64,000 nucleotides of DNA from Lineus longissimus (GCF_910592395.1 NC_088319.1:4276001-4340000), one strand, 5' to 3'. Positions 48,901 through 59,811 are shown, counted from the first letter of the stretch. The notes: a model not told the origin generated them from the sequence alone. A program made the numbers and translations.

Positions 48901-49681
48901 AAGGTTCAAATACTAAAAATCAAAGCGATACACGCACAGGCTTGCCTGTGAGAAAGTCTATGCTTCGGTATTAGGGACGTACATGGCACATGGAATTTTA
49001 GTCTGAATTTCAGAATCGTCATTCAATTTCGAAATTCCTTTTTCCATTTCTATATATGTTAATGTTCGTTTGTCAGCCCCATGCTTCCCATTATGTCAGC
49101 GCGGGCAGACCCTAATGCATTAAAAGACCACGATCAAACACTAACATTTATTCATAATTCAATAATTACATGTACATGTACATGTACATTTCTACAAGTG
49201 CTTTGTTATCAGACCACCCCTCGCTTCGCTTAGCCTAGGTGGTTGGTAATATTGAATAATGGAGAGGATCGTCCTCTGTTTTAGGATTTTAGATACTCAT
49301 TAGGAGTTCAACGTCAAATCTCTATTCGTTTGATTTAACTGAGAACTGAACTCTCATGTCGCCTCTTCATCCGTCTTCCCATTGTCATCATCAAAACTTT
49401 ATATTAGACCATGCTTCCATGTCATGAACGATATTGATTGTGCACATGAACAATTATTAAACAAAGCTCGGGATCGTTGATATTATTACATACAAGCTTT
49501 GTGGCGTGCCCTTACGGACTAACATAAAGTCACGAGTCACGGAACTTGTTACTTGTTGTCACAAATGCGATAGTTGGTGAACATCTTTATCCGTACTTAA
49601 TGGAAGCTCCCTTATGGTACTGAGCATACATTTCATTATGTGGAATGTTCCTATCTCGCCTCGTGTTGAGGCGATCCCTTT
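48901..49681. other. Gene-free stretch with CATGTA microsatellite
   Basis: Contains (ATGTAC)n at about 49167-49189 and a small palindrome-flanked block CCACCCC..CTAGGTGG at 49216-49242. No exon seen. Confidence 0.4.
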
Positions 49682-49975
49682 GGCGCGTCTTTGTCCATGC
49701 CAAGTTTCCTCCTGCCACCCACGGAGAAGGAAGGGCGATTCCAAGTTGAACTGGCGCGACTTTGTCCATGCCAAGTTTCATCCCGTCATCCACCGAGAAG
49801 GAAGGACGATTCGAGGTTGAACTGGCGCGACCTTCTCCATGCCAAGTTTTATCCTGCCATCCACCAAGAAGGGCGATCCTGGATTGAACTGACACGACTT
49901 AGTCCATGTCTTTGACGCAACTTTATCCATGCCAAGTTTCATCTAACAGTCAATCAGGACGGAAGAACGACTTTA
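49682..49975. repeat. 71-bp minisatellite, about four units
   Basis: Units start at TGGCGCG near 49681, 49752 and 49823, then at TGACACG near 49890 (periods 71, 71 and 67), with a decayed fourth unit. Each contains TCCATGCCAAGTTT, CATCCACC.AGAAGGAAG and TTGAACTG. Several ORFs of 65-100 codons in both directions run through it; they are by-products of a stop-poor repeat and have no outside support. Confidence 0.8.
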
Positions 49976-50171
49976 AAATGATATGGCGGGGCTTTTTCCG
50001 TGCCACCCCCTTCTGTACACAACAGAGTCTATTAGCCAGTCAGTCTCAGGGTAGAGTATTCAGTCCTGTACCAATTGGATGCACCAACGAAATCCAAGGA
50101 ATACCTCGATCGGGACCCGGTATGATTTCGCCCTTAAAAGACCCAAAAGTGACAGATTTGGCCACCAGGGT

Positions 50172-50428
50172 GCTCTACCAAAACTAGGCGCTTGTCGCAT
50201 CTGAACTTGACAGGTTGATACGGACTTGTTGTTCATTTCCCTGTTGTAGACCTTTTGTGAAATCTCGCATCTGAACTTGACAGGTTGATACGGACTTGTT
50301 GTTCATTTCCCTATTGTAGACCTTTTGTGAAATCAGATTTCACAAAAGGTCTACAACAGGGAAATGAACAACAAGTCCGTATCAACCTGTCAAGTTCAGA
50401 TGCGACAAGCGCCTAGTTTTGGTAGAGC
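50172..50428. repeat. Direct-direct-inverted repeat with a near-perfect 94-bp palindromic arm
   Basis: A 70-bp unit (TCGCATCTGAACTTGACAGG .. GTGAAATC) is present at 50195-50264 and again at 50265-50334. It is followed at once by a 94-bp inverted copy (50335-50428) that extends beyond the unit into GCTCTACCAAAACTAGGCGC. The second direct copy has CTATTG where the first and the inverted arm have CTGTTG. The inverted arm is therefore copied from the first unit plus its left flank. Confidence 0.9.
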
Positions 50429-50832
50429 GGGTCACAAATTCATTATCAGTCCCATTGCGAGATCGCTGTCTCTTGGCCATGTTCCGGGAACAGAGTTAAT
50501 GCATCGAAAGGAAGGTTCGTATGTCGAAAGAGCATTCATATAGTGTATAGTAACCAAAGACACTGAAATTGACACATTTTGTCACAGCCCGATCATGTAT
50601 TACGAATCTCAACACAATATATAAAATCACTCTGCGTTCGAGTAACTTTTTTTCACCAATGAGGTACACCATACAATCATTTATTAATGGCAGGCCTGTT
50701 AAATTTAATGTAATGGCAGAGTAAAAACGAGTTATGAAACGCTTTTAATATGTAGCTTTAAATAGACGTTATATCCTTCCTTTATGGTACCTTGAAAGAA
50801 GTCCGTTAAAAAGTTTTATGAAACAGGACCCT
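50429..50832. other. Gene-free spacer
   Basis: AT-rich DNA between the palindrome and composite repeat A. No feature seen. Confidence 0.4.
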
Positions 50833-51504
50833 GGACATCATTCAATCGCGAAGCTTTCAAACCTCCTGGGATCACTTCATGAGCATGGTTAATTGTAAGA
50901 TAGAAGACACTTGCCAGTAAGTTGAAGTGTGATTTAGATTCGATCGAAACCTTCCGACGTCCGCGTTCATTCATGTGCAGATGGTCAGGTCAGCTAGCGT
51001 CTGTTATCTCATGCAATAACTCCATTCCCGATTGAGGGTCCCATGGAATCGCAACGTTTAGCTCCACTCTGCTCATTGTACTTTTAAAAATTGTATGGCT
51101 TGCAATTCTGTCAGGTCCGGCCAATGACCTGCCACTGGCAAACCTGTAGACCAGTGCAACTTGCTCAGGGTCGGACAATCGGCGACTTAACCGGTACCCC
51201 AACCAGAGTCTTTGACTCTGGTGTGGAGGGTGGCCAAACACCCAGATGGAACTAAAACCAATCTCCATCTTAAGAGCTGATGAGCTCATTGTCCAGCCCT
51301 TGGCCATCTATCGACTCCTGTAGTGGAGATAGGCTCCACAAGGAGTTACCCAGCCCGTGAATCAACATGGCAAGGAAAACAACGAAATCCATACCGGATC
51401 GGATGCGTCCCGGGTTATGAACTTTCGCGCCTACCACAAGCCAGGGTGGAGGTGATAAATGTGCAACTGGCACCCAGACACCCATAATCTGTCTTCGGCG
51501 AAAG

Positions 51505-52497
51505 AACATCGTTATCGGAAAATGGCATGTGCGAACCCTGAATGCTAGCTGCGGACAAGGTCGAACAGCTCGAGTATGAACTTCAGCGGTACAGGTGGAA
51601 TAATGTTGGTCTGGCTGTGGCCAGGCTCACTGGTACAGGTGAGATGACAAAAGCTGATGGACACAGACTCTTCTTGAGTCGTCAACATTCCTAGTGTGCG
51701 GGTATGGAACGGCAAGCTTGGTTCATAAGGACACGGCTCCAGCAGTTCTAAAAGCAACTAATTGGTAGCTCCTATTGCACCAACTTGGAAATTACTAAAA
51801 ACTAACCAATTATTAGTTGTTCCAACTAAAAAGGGTATAGTAAAACTACCATTAAAATGGTTAAGAATTACCATAGTTAAAACAACTAATTTCACAGTCA
51901 GTATAATAGCAACTGCATGTACCAGAGTAGCAAAACATAACTATAATTAGTTACTTTTACTATTTAATTTTAAAAAGAGTACTGACCAGTCTCCAACCGT
52001 ATGATGACTGTGAGGATCAGCGCAAAACCATTCAACCTGTCAGTTGTCCAGATCTACGCTCCAACAAGCGATGGATCCGAGGACAGGATGAATGGCTTTT
52101 ACGACGATTTCATGGCTACTATGCAGTCTCTCTCAAAGCAGGATATAATTCTGGTAGTAGGGCGCTGTAACGCAAACATCGGCACTGACGCCTCAGACTA
52201 ATTGAAAGGCAACGTCGGGAGATTTTCCTCCGGAGTAACATCAAGAGGGGCCTCCGGCTTACTGAATTTGCTAGATTCCACGAACTCGCCATAGCCAACA
52301 CCTTCCAGCCTCAAAAACTCAGTCGAAAGACAACCTGGCATTCTCCTAGTAGTAACACACACAACATGATCGGCTACATTATGGTTACGAAAAGGTTCAT
52401 GAGCAGCATTAACATGGCTAAGATCAGGATCTATCCAGGAGCAGATGTTGGATTTGACCATGAGCCTGTCCTTACCCCAATGGCGCTTTTACTCACC
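51505..52497 (+). pseudogene. RTE-like LINE endonuclease pseudogene in copy A, interrupted
   Basis: Frame-broken but recognisable AP-endonuclease-type domain of non-LTR retrotransposons, of the kind related to the CFDP2/Bcnt-associated RTE endonuclease. In order: GKWHVRTLNAS, then EQLEYELQRYRWNNVGLAVA and ARLTGTGEMTKADGHRLFL. An AT-rich insertion follows (about 51750-51960), then PVSNRMMTVRISAKPFN, LSVVQIYAPTSDGSEDRMNG and ILVVGRCNANIGTD. The last part reads TEFARFHELAIANTFQPQKL, TTWHSP, IRIYPGADVGFDHEPVLTP. The usual catalytic GDFN is GRCN here, and SDH is FDH. Several stops and frameshifts are present and no reverse transcriptase follows. It is inactive. Confidence 0.8.
51750..51960. mobile_element. 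AT-rich insertion inside the endonuclease of copy A
   Basis: A stretch of about 210 bp rich in AACTAATT/AATTAGTT and (T)ACCATT words, splitting the endonuclease reading between DTAPAVLKA-like and PVSNRMM-like coding. The same sequence splits copy B at the same place (about 60010-60230). It is most simply a MITE-like insertion that predates the duplication. Clear TIRs could not be fixed by eye. Confidence 0.55.
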
Positions 52498-54223
52498 TCA
52501 TGACAAGCTACAATCCAGGTTACAAGCTACAATCCAGGCTACAATCCAAATTGTCCCTTGAGACTGATATTTCTGCTCCAAAGGCTGAATTTCAAATTGT
52601 AATTGCATAATAAATGCCAAAACGCTCTAAATTCATTTTACGTCTAATCATAATTATCATGTCAGTGAACAACTTGATTATAGGCATCTCATAAAACATA
52701 ACCCATACTAGTCCAGCAAGTCAGGAATGCAAACAGGATGAAAAAAGTGAAAACAGGTTAAGAAGTTTCTATGCTATTCCCGATTAAACAACTGATACAA
52801 TGATAGAGATAATATACTAATATTGTACGGTCCTTTATTACGAGCTAGACTGTACATTCGTAAGAGGATTCTTGCCAGATTCCTAATATAGTTAAGATCT
52901 AAACTAAGAAACTTGCAACGAAATGTACATGCACTCGTTCACAAAACTGAATAATATCTTTAAAATCTTATTCAAATCTTAATTCTGGATTTTGGCCGGG
53001 GAGATCAGAGCCGCGATAATCGATTCCTGTCCCATGCAAGGACCTACGATGACCACCGTAAACATGGTAAACGAGGAATTTTTGTTGCATGCAATCATGA
53101 TCACAGGTCGTAGTGACAAAAAGCATAAGTCTACTTTAGGTTCAAGGATCAGAATCACAAATAGCTACGTAACAACATTTTTCATATGTGAACATGCGTA
53201 TGGGGTCGGATTCTATTCCACGATATCCATTTTCAAAGCAATCGATGTCAAAATAAGTTTATGCACTGTTTTCTTTGAATCAAATTTAACAAATACAGTT
53301 ATTGACGCTGGTTGTGGTTTTATTGATTAAACGTTGTCTTGTTAAAGCCACAGTTATCTTGCTAAAATCAGGCTCTATTGCATCGGTTGTGTCTGTCGCA
53401 GCAGAACTAGGGACACAAGATCAGAGAGGTGACTAAACATGCTATTTTCGAAATTCACCATTTCCTGATCAGCGCCTCTTGTAGCGGAGCTCTGAGACGT
53501 AGACGCTGACGTCCTCAATTACTTCGAAATTGATTTACTTTTGGCGAACTATTGACCAAACGAAGCTTGATATGCCTAATTATTCTTGTCGCATGGTAAT
53601 TGTGTGATTTTACATTTGATAGATGTTGTTGTGAATTACGTGTACGCTCTATTAAACGTCCTTGGTTTCAGTTGATGTGTCTGGCATTTGACCGACGAAT
53701 GTTTGGGGTCAGCGCTGAATGCAGTCTTAAAGAATTTAATTTGTACACAAATGCATTTGAGATATACACGTACGCTCGTGCCATGCAAAATTCTGCATTT
53801 TAACATAATCAAGGAGGCTCTTGGCTGAGTCTCCAAAAACTCTCAGTTCCGCAAACAGAAAGAGGCTAACCATGATTTGTGATAGAAATGTATTTCAGAA
53901 TGTCCCTTCGACAATCAAATCGTCATTGATCCATTGCCGAAATATGCTTGTCTTAACAGAAAATTTCGCGTTAAGGAGGTTTTGCACAAATTTCTCGAGT
54001 AGGTCATGATCGCGAAAGCATTCTGCCGCGAAAATCCTTTCCTTTTCGGCAAGAATTACATGTCATTGTTGGCATTGCATCCAGCTACAGCCCCTATTTT
54101 GATCGAGGTGTTTAAAGAAACTGCGTATACAGTGTACCCTACGCAATTAGCACGTGTCGTAATGACTCCTAAAAACCACAAGTTCAACATGTCTTAAATA
54201 GTGCCCAACAATCGTTGGTCCTT

Positions 54224-54787
54224 GGTGCACCTTAAGTGCACCCAGGACCAATCTTGGTGTACCTTAACTTCACTACAAGATTCTTATCTGCACCCAGTGT
54301 GAAATTCGCGCCGATTAAAAACCTTTGTCCAAGGTTGAAAATGGTATGTTTGTCTTGTAGCAAATCAGAACATCTCGTGTCGAACATTTGCTCATATACA
54401 TGTATTACATATGGCGGTAAGAAATAAAGAAAAAGTATTTTTAAGACCGACATAATACTATTTACTATGTCATTAGGTATGCTGCATGAGATGATTCCCC
54501 CATCCATACATACATCCGTTCATAGCACACGTGTGCGCAATGACCCCTAGATCCTGCCACTGATGTCGAACTGACATTTTGACACCTCGTTTACAGTTAG
54601 TGTTCAGCAAAATTACGGATGTAGAGCAAAAGCACGCGTACCCCACATCGGACACAGGTTTTTTAATCGGCGCGTATTTCAATCTGTTTGCACATAATGA
54701 TCCTTTTAAAGCAGCACCCAGGAGCATCCTGGGTGCGGTGCTGTTAAGGTACACCCAGCTTGGTCCTTGGTACACCTAAGGTGCACC
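54224..54787. mobile_element. 564-bp MITE with 45-bp GGTGCACCTTARGTG termini
   Basis: The left end GGTGCACCTTAAGTGCACCC and the complement of the right end GGTGCACCTTAGGTGTACCA match, and both continue through AGGACCAA and GTGTACCTTAAC (about 45 bp). Further inside, ATTCGCGCCGATTAAAAACC pairs with GGTTTTTTAATCGGCGCG. The 60-100-codon ORFs overlapping it are not genes. In copy C the left end is shortened by about 33 bp. Confidence 0.8.
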
Positions 54788-54800
54788 CATGTCGACATTT

Positions 54801-55338
54801 GCCCTTTCGACGACACTGACTGTATTGCATGTGTTAGGTCGACTGAAATATTGTGAAGGATAGACACTTACATGTAGATGTAGGTGACACTAGTTAATTT
54901 GTTTTAGTTATATCGTGTATTCAAAAATGAAAGAAACAATCACATGCAAAAAAATTTCTGAAGAAAATCTGTTGAGAAACCCATTACCTTTACAGTATTC
55001 TAAACGGATTTTAATAGGTGCTATATAGGTTTTTCATGTATGATTTAAAAAGTTATTTTAGTTATATAGAATTTCTATGTTTATAAAATACATAGACTAT
55101 ACTGTATATACTGTATAGATTTTTTTTCACATGGGATCTTATAGTTTATAGGTTGTCCTTTACAAACCCTATACAGGTGCTATACCGGTATAGATTTTAT
55201 ATAGCCTTTTTTGGCCATTTTTGGCCATTTTCTTTAAAGATTTGCTCCGGAGGATTTTGTCTGTGGTATAAGTTTGCAATGACACCATCAATATCTCGAG
55301 AAAGCAGGTAATCCAATCAAGAATTATATTGCGTGTAA
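54801..55338. other. AT-rich gene-free spacer
   Basis: Contains many TATACAGGT/TATAGGTTTTT words (55010-55205), suggesting a diverged local repeat. A GCAG/GTAATC donor-like site lies at about 55308, upstream of the PAN-like exon. Confidence 0.4.
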
Positions 55339-55671
55339 ATGCAATTCATGACTACATGGGAGTTATTGCTGGTCCTGACCAACATTGACAGAGCTCTAGC
55401 AAGTTTAGTGTTTTCCTCATTTCAATTCATGGCAATGGACATTAACGGAACTGATAGCAATTTAACTTTCGCAATCTTACGAGTTCAGTCAATTCTTCGA
55501 TGTGGTATGGCATGCTCGAATATTCAGATGTGCGTTGCCTTTTTCACCACCCCCAAGAACGGCCATGACGGCCATGATCAAACGGAAACCTGCCATCTTC
55601 ACAAGGATGCTGCTACCAATTACTGGACTTGTAGAGACGGGAAAACAGGGCATCGGCTTTGGAAAAAGCAG
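55339..55671 (+). CDS. Exon of a secreted or membrane PAN/Apple-like protein
   Basis: Opens at ATG with MTTWELLLVLTNIDRALA (from the second Met), a plausible signal peptide. It continues to SILRCGMACSNIQMCVAFFT, then ETCHLHKD, NYWTC and GHRLWKKQ, where an AAGCAG/GTAGCC donor ends the exon in phase 0 at 55671. The C-x3-C-x5-C-x-AF spacing followed by a C-x-L strand is the signature of PAN/Apple-type modules, which bind proteins or glycans outside the cell. Reading through the donor gives 17 more residues, then TAA. No partner exon was identified downstream, so the gene may continue beyond the window, be interrupted by the repeats, or be a lone exon. The module call is by motif only. Confidence 0.5.
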
Positions 55672-57173
55672 GTAGCCAATATTTCGGTTTTTATATTCGC
55701 AACCTATTTTGCAATAAAGACATAATTTGCTGTTGTTGCGTGCGCAACCGGTTAGACACTAGGACGGCGTTGCTTGTCCTACTGACAAGCTCGCATTGGA
55801 CTGTTTGATATCGGAATTTCGTTGGTCCAAGACTGGTTGCCTACCAGGGCTAAAGAAGCCATATTTAGTATATTTAGTGTGTTGGGTTTAATTACAGTTA
55901 GTATGAATGACTCGTTCTATTGAATGATCTCCATCATCCGCGCATTGCGCATTGTTAGAACTCAAATTTTCTTTAACGACGATAATCGATCGCCCGAGAC
56001 TTGAATATGCAACTTTATGCAGTTGTTGAAACAAAAACCTAATTCTCGTGCGAATGCATGGCGTACAGTCAACTGAGGAATAAGGTTTACACCTACACTT
56101 CAACTTTGAGGGTAAATTATGGTCGTCTGATGATTACTTCGATTCAACTGAACTGGTAAACATTTTTCACAAATATATGATAAAAATTACGTGAAACTGC
56201 ACAATAGTACTTTCAAATTCAGACCGACCTCTGCTTTAGGCGTACCTGTCTATAATGAAGTCGTATTTTAAGTCGTGCACTGCAATTTGGATAACCACTT
56301 CGTTGTAGCCATCTTATACACTGATCCAAATAAACATTACTGTAAAAATCCAGGTGGAATGGCACAATGAAAACGATCGTCAATTAACTGAATATTAGAT
56401 AACCGTACGTAATTCAATATCGGAGATGAGGTCGGAGTGGGACTCGGAGAGGGACTCGGAACGGGCCAAGGCTCAGATTTAGCGGAATCTGCAATAAACA
56501 TTTGAAAAGTTCTATTAGTATCAATTTGCTGAAACCCATATATTTATCGACTTAGGAAAAAAAAAAACCAACATGCATGACAAAATGATCTGCATTATTC
56601 TTCTCGGACCATTTCCACATCGGCTGTGGTGGGGGAGAAGGCCAAACGTAGCAATTTTTACAAATAATTATCATATACATATTCTATAGCGATCTTTTCA
56701 TGTGCATTGTTTTTGGGTGTTTCCGCTCAATTTTACCATAATTTTCCAGTTTTCCCAGTTTTCCGCAGTTTTCGTAGATTCCGCTTAATTGCCCTGGCCG
56801 TCAGGATGATTTTCAGAGTGGCGCTCATTGTTGCCAACCTGTCTATAATATATACAGGGTATACCAAAAAGGCTGTATCCGCCTATACGTTAATAATGGG
56901 TTTATATAAACAAGATGAGCGCATTACTTATGAAGATTGTCTAATCAACAAAGAGAGACAGCCTTCCATCTCTCCCACAATGTAATGTATTAAAACCTAA
57001 TTTTAACAATTTCATCCACTTCATTTAAAACTGTCATATCTTAACTTTTAACCGCCACGCCGAACTAGCAGAGGGGCACCTATCGGTCGTACCGTGATGT
57101 AAGGATCTATGGCCAGTTCCCACCGTGGGCGGCATCGGTATTTTACCACACTGGGCTAAGTGTCATAGTCACA
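55672..57173. other. Gene-free stretch between the PAN-like exon and the 333-codon ORF
   Basis: AT-rich DNA. A G-rich patch of GGACTCGGA repeats lies at 56420-56465. TATACAGGGTATACCAAAAA at 56860-56880 resembles termini of some Tc1-like elements, without a visible partner end. The ORFs are chance-sized. From about 57048 the sequence becomes GC-richer (CCGTGGGCGGCATCGG), leading into the ORF, and may be its leader. Confidence 0.35.
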
Positions 57174-58175
57174 ATGGCTCGTTTTCATTACTCCTTGAGT
57201 ACTTATCGTAATGTCTACGTCTACAGCCAAGATGATATAAGCGGAGATTTTAAACTGATGTATCATTTTCATTTTGACGAGCTCATATACATTGCTGGCG
57301 AATATGGCAATGATGTCATAGGTGTTAGCGCTCGTCGTAGACGAAAATATGTCGCTGAAAAGTTGCGAGCATTTCAATTCGATTTGATTGGAAGTAGCAA
57401 TTGCAGAGAGTTGATTCTACCTTATGGTGAACTTGAGAAAAGCGTCGGTCCAAAGAATTCGAGGTTCAAATATTTCAAAATGGTTTCATGTGGTAAGAAT
57501 GTTTTCTTGGAGTTGACCTTTCGATGCAAATTTCAGCAGCACAAAAACAGGGGAAAAGACCTGTTTATGTCTTGGTTAAATTGGTATAAAATAGTAAACA
57601 TAGGGTTTGTTCTTAAACTTCGGTATGTTAAAAGCCTAAAAGAGATAAATTACTCTCTTGTGCCTGAAGCCGAAAGTGCTTTATTATCTGATATGGATAA
57701 CATCATGTTAAAGGATATCCGATGTGATTTGAATGGTTATCTCTATAAATCATCATCCAGAACACACTCCATCACCATCTTAGAAAAACCGTACGAGTAT
57801 AATAAATCCACGTCGATTATCTTACGTGATGATTTTTTCAGAAAATTGGGAGACTCCGCAATTCTGTCTTTGCTAGGATCATATAATGTCGTCGTTGAGG
57901 TTCATCGGGCGAAGTTCGTTACCATATTTTTAAGTAAGCTTCCTAAGGAGAGCTTTAGGCTGAATCCTAAGAATCACTCGCTATTTCTGTTTAGGTTGCA
58001 ATTGGGGCCATGCCTGGATGAATCCGAGGTGGAAGCTAAGAATACGTTATTGATGACCTTACGTGACCCTTTTGTCTCCAACAATTGGTTAATTGTCGGT
58101 GCGAATGAAAGATTATTTGCCTGGCCCAAATTCGCTGCTGGTAAGCAATTGACCGCAAAGGTATTTACTCCGTAA
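57174..58175 (+). CDS. Intronless 333-codon ORF, unknown family
   Basis: By far the longest ORF of the window and free of internal splice signals that would be needed to keep it open. The protein begins MARFHYSLSTYRNVYVYSQD and ends WLIVGANERLFAWPKF..FTP. It has an arginine cluster (ARRRRKY, residues 53-59), is rich in aromatic residues and short alternating hydrophobic stretches (FLELTFRCKF, VVVEVHRAKFVTIFL), and has no signal peptide or clear membrane helix. This looks like a soluble, mostly beta or mixed protein. No catalytic motif or zinc finger is recognised. An AATAAA lies at 58440-58445. No flanking TIRs were found. It could be a lineage-specific gene, a retrocopy, or a captured mobile-element or viral gene; none of these is shown. 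It stands alone between composite repeats A and B. Confidence 0.65.
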   Translation: MARFHYSLSTYRNVYVYSQDDISGDFKLMYHFHFDELIYIAGEYGNDVIGVSARRRRKYVAEKLRAFQFDLIGSSNCRELILPYGELEKSVGPKNSRFKYFKMVSCGKNVFLELTFRCKFQQHKNRGKDLFMSWLNWYKIVNIGFVLKLRYVKSLKEINYSLVPEAESALLSDMDNIMLKDIRCDLNGYLYKSSSRTHSITILEKPYEYNKSTSIILRDDFFRKLGDSAILSLLGSYNVVVEVHRAKFVTIFLSKLPKESFRLNPKNHSLFLFRLQLGPCLDESEVEAKNTLLMTLRDPFVSNNWLIVGANERLFAWPKFAAGKQLTAKVFTP

Positions 58176-59190
58176 CAAAGTACTCAGGTGGACTTATATT
58201 GTTTATAAAGCTGAGCTGCACGAACAAATCTCACAGTAGCTGATTAAGAAACTAAGATGAGACGGATACGGCACAGCTATGGATGCAATATTTCTGACTG
58301 CTACTATGTCTAATAATTCACTACGTTAATTTTTCGGAATTTGCACACTAGAATCTTTGTCTAAATCCTTATATCTACGCGAAATCGAAACAGACATCAT
58401 AGCATTCCACTCTCTACCGTAAGGAATTTCCGTGTTGCATAAATAAATTCATTGATATTCCGGGAGATATAATTGTCGCAATAAGTATATTGAGGGAAAT
58501 TACACATGCAGTATAAGTGTATTTCGGATTATTTTAGATCTGGCCATATTTACTTGGCTCTTCTCTTGTCACTGCATTGTAATAGTGTGATCACCAATAT
58601 TATAGTAATGAAACACAGCCTTGGGCAGCCGGTGTCATAGTTGACCAGGTTTAGTTGACACCATAAAGGAGCATTGGTTAGGCAAGAGTCTTTAAATAAA
58701 AAAATTGAAAGACTTTCAGACTGGTTGAAAGACTCTGGTCAGGCAAATCCCAAGGATACTAAGTAATCTTGTTCTGAGCAACACCACTATCTTTTAATAA
58801 ACGTGATGTGGTCACATACCTCAGTTCAACTAAGTGCCCTCGGCCAGACGAGATGAAAAACACTATGAGCAAGTCGAAGACAGACTGTTATTTGAATGAC
58901 GATCGCCGTATTTTGGAGATCATCTTTCAAATGAGAGTATGGAAAGAGTCAGTTCGACCACTAAACTGTTATTGCAATACAACGCAATAGTTGTAAATTG
59001 AAAGTGAAAGAAAGCGATATTCGGAGGTTTCAGCTTGCATCTTCTTTTATTGACGGTCATGGCCTCTATGCACCATATAATACAATCCATCAGAATTCAA
59101 AACGGACGGAGACTTTTTCCAGGGGGACATTTTCCACTTCTACACTGTACTGGATTGTGTGACCCAGTTCAATTTTGTCATTGAATAATT
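58176..59190. other. Gene-free stretch with small hairpins
   Basis: Holds the ATAAATAAAT at 58438, a hairpin GGTGTCA..TTGACACC (58632-58664) and a repeated AAGAGTCTTT/GAAAGACTCT block (58686-58737). No further exon seen. Confidence 0.4.
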
Positions 59191-59420
59191 GAGTTCACCA
59201 TCGCGTTGCCAAGATATCTGGACGATTATCTTCATCGAATCGGAGCTTACGTCCTCGTTTCAAAGATGTCTGGTCGCCGTCGTTACCGAGTTGGAGTTCA
59301 TGCTCACGTTCGTGTTTCAACGATCGCTGGTCGAGTGCAGTCACCGAGTCGGAGCTTACGACCACGTTTCAACGATCTCAGGTTGAAAATCGTCTCCGAG
59401 TCGGAGTTCATGAAAATCTT
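59191..59420. repeat. Minisatellite of about 52 bp, four to five units
   Basis: The anchor GAGTCGGAGYTYA recurs near 59237, 59288, 59346 and 59398, with GTTCACC at 59192 as a diverged start. Each unit continues with ACG.CCTCGTTTCAA.GAT.TC. Overlapping frames code for repetitive peptides (65 and 83 codons) that are not supported as genes. Confidence 0.75.
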
Positions 59421-59811
59421 TGGATCGTTGTGTTTCTATTTTTTATGTCTATTTTAGACTACTTCTCAATGCTGGCTAGATGCATGGCTTGCTGTTATGT
59501 TATCATTAAACCTGTGGTTCTGGTCATCATTCAGACACGAGGCTTTCAAGCCTCTTGGGATCATTTGATGAGCATGATTAATAGTTATAATAGAAGACAC
59601 TTACCAGTCAGTTGAAGTGTGATTGAGATCCGATCGAAACCTTAAAATCAGGAATTGAGTAATAACATGCCCGCCGTTTCTTATTTTTGAGGGTCATAGT
59701 TTCGGCTGCATTTTTCTTTGTGCCTTGTTCTCCCTGACGTACACGTTCAAGTATGAGTGTTCTGGTGAGCTAGCGTCTGCTATCTAATTTTATTACTCCA
59801 TTCCAATGCGG

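Larger units (their letters stand above)
50833..54800 (+). repeat. Composite repeat, copy A (fullest)
   Basis: A unit of about 4 kb that recurs in pieces at 59520-61710 (B) and 61711-64000 (C), with long stretches nearly identical. It includes a LINE 5'-like region, the broken endonuclease (51505-52497), a tandem CTACAATCCAGGTTACAAG block (about 52509-52555), a long non-coding tail and a foldback MITE (54224-54787). A holds segments missing from B (about 51030-51548) and from C (51697-52636). High similarity implies recent spread or duplication. Its outer limits are approximate, because only the parts shared with B or C can be delimited. Confidence 0.75.

Noticed and set aside
49559-50187. 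ORFs of 65-102 codons on both strands
   Set aside because: Produced by the 71-bp minisatellite and its flanks.
53600-53803. 67-codon ORF conserved between composite repeat copies A and C
   Set aside because: The copies are nearly identical at DNA level, the differences change amino acids, and the minus strand is equally open, so no sign of coding selection.
57174-58175. Calling the 333-codon ORF a viral or Polinton capsid-type protein
   Set aside because: The strand-rich look is suggestive only. No hallmark motif, TIR, integrase or polymerase is nearby, so the claim is not supported.
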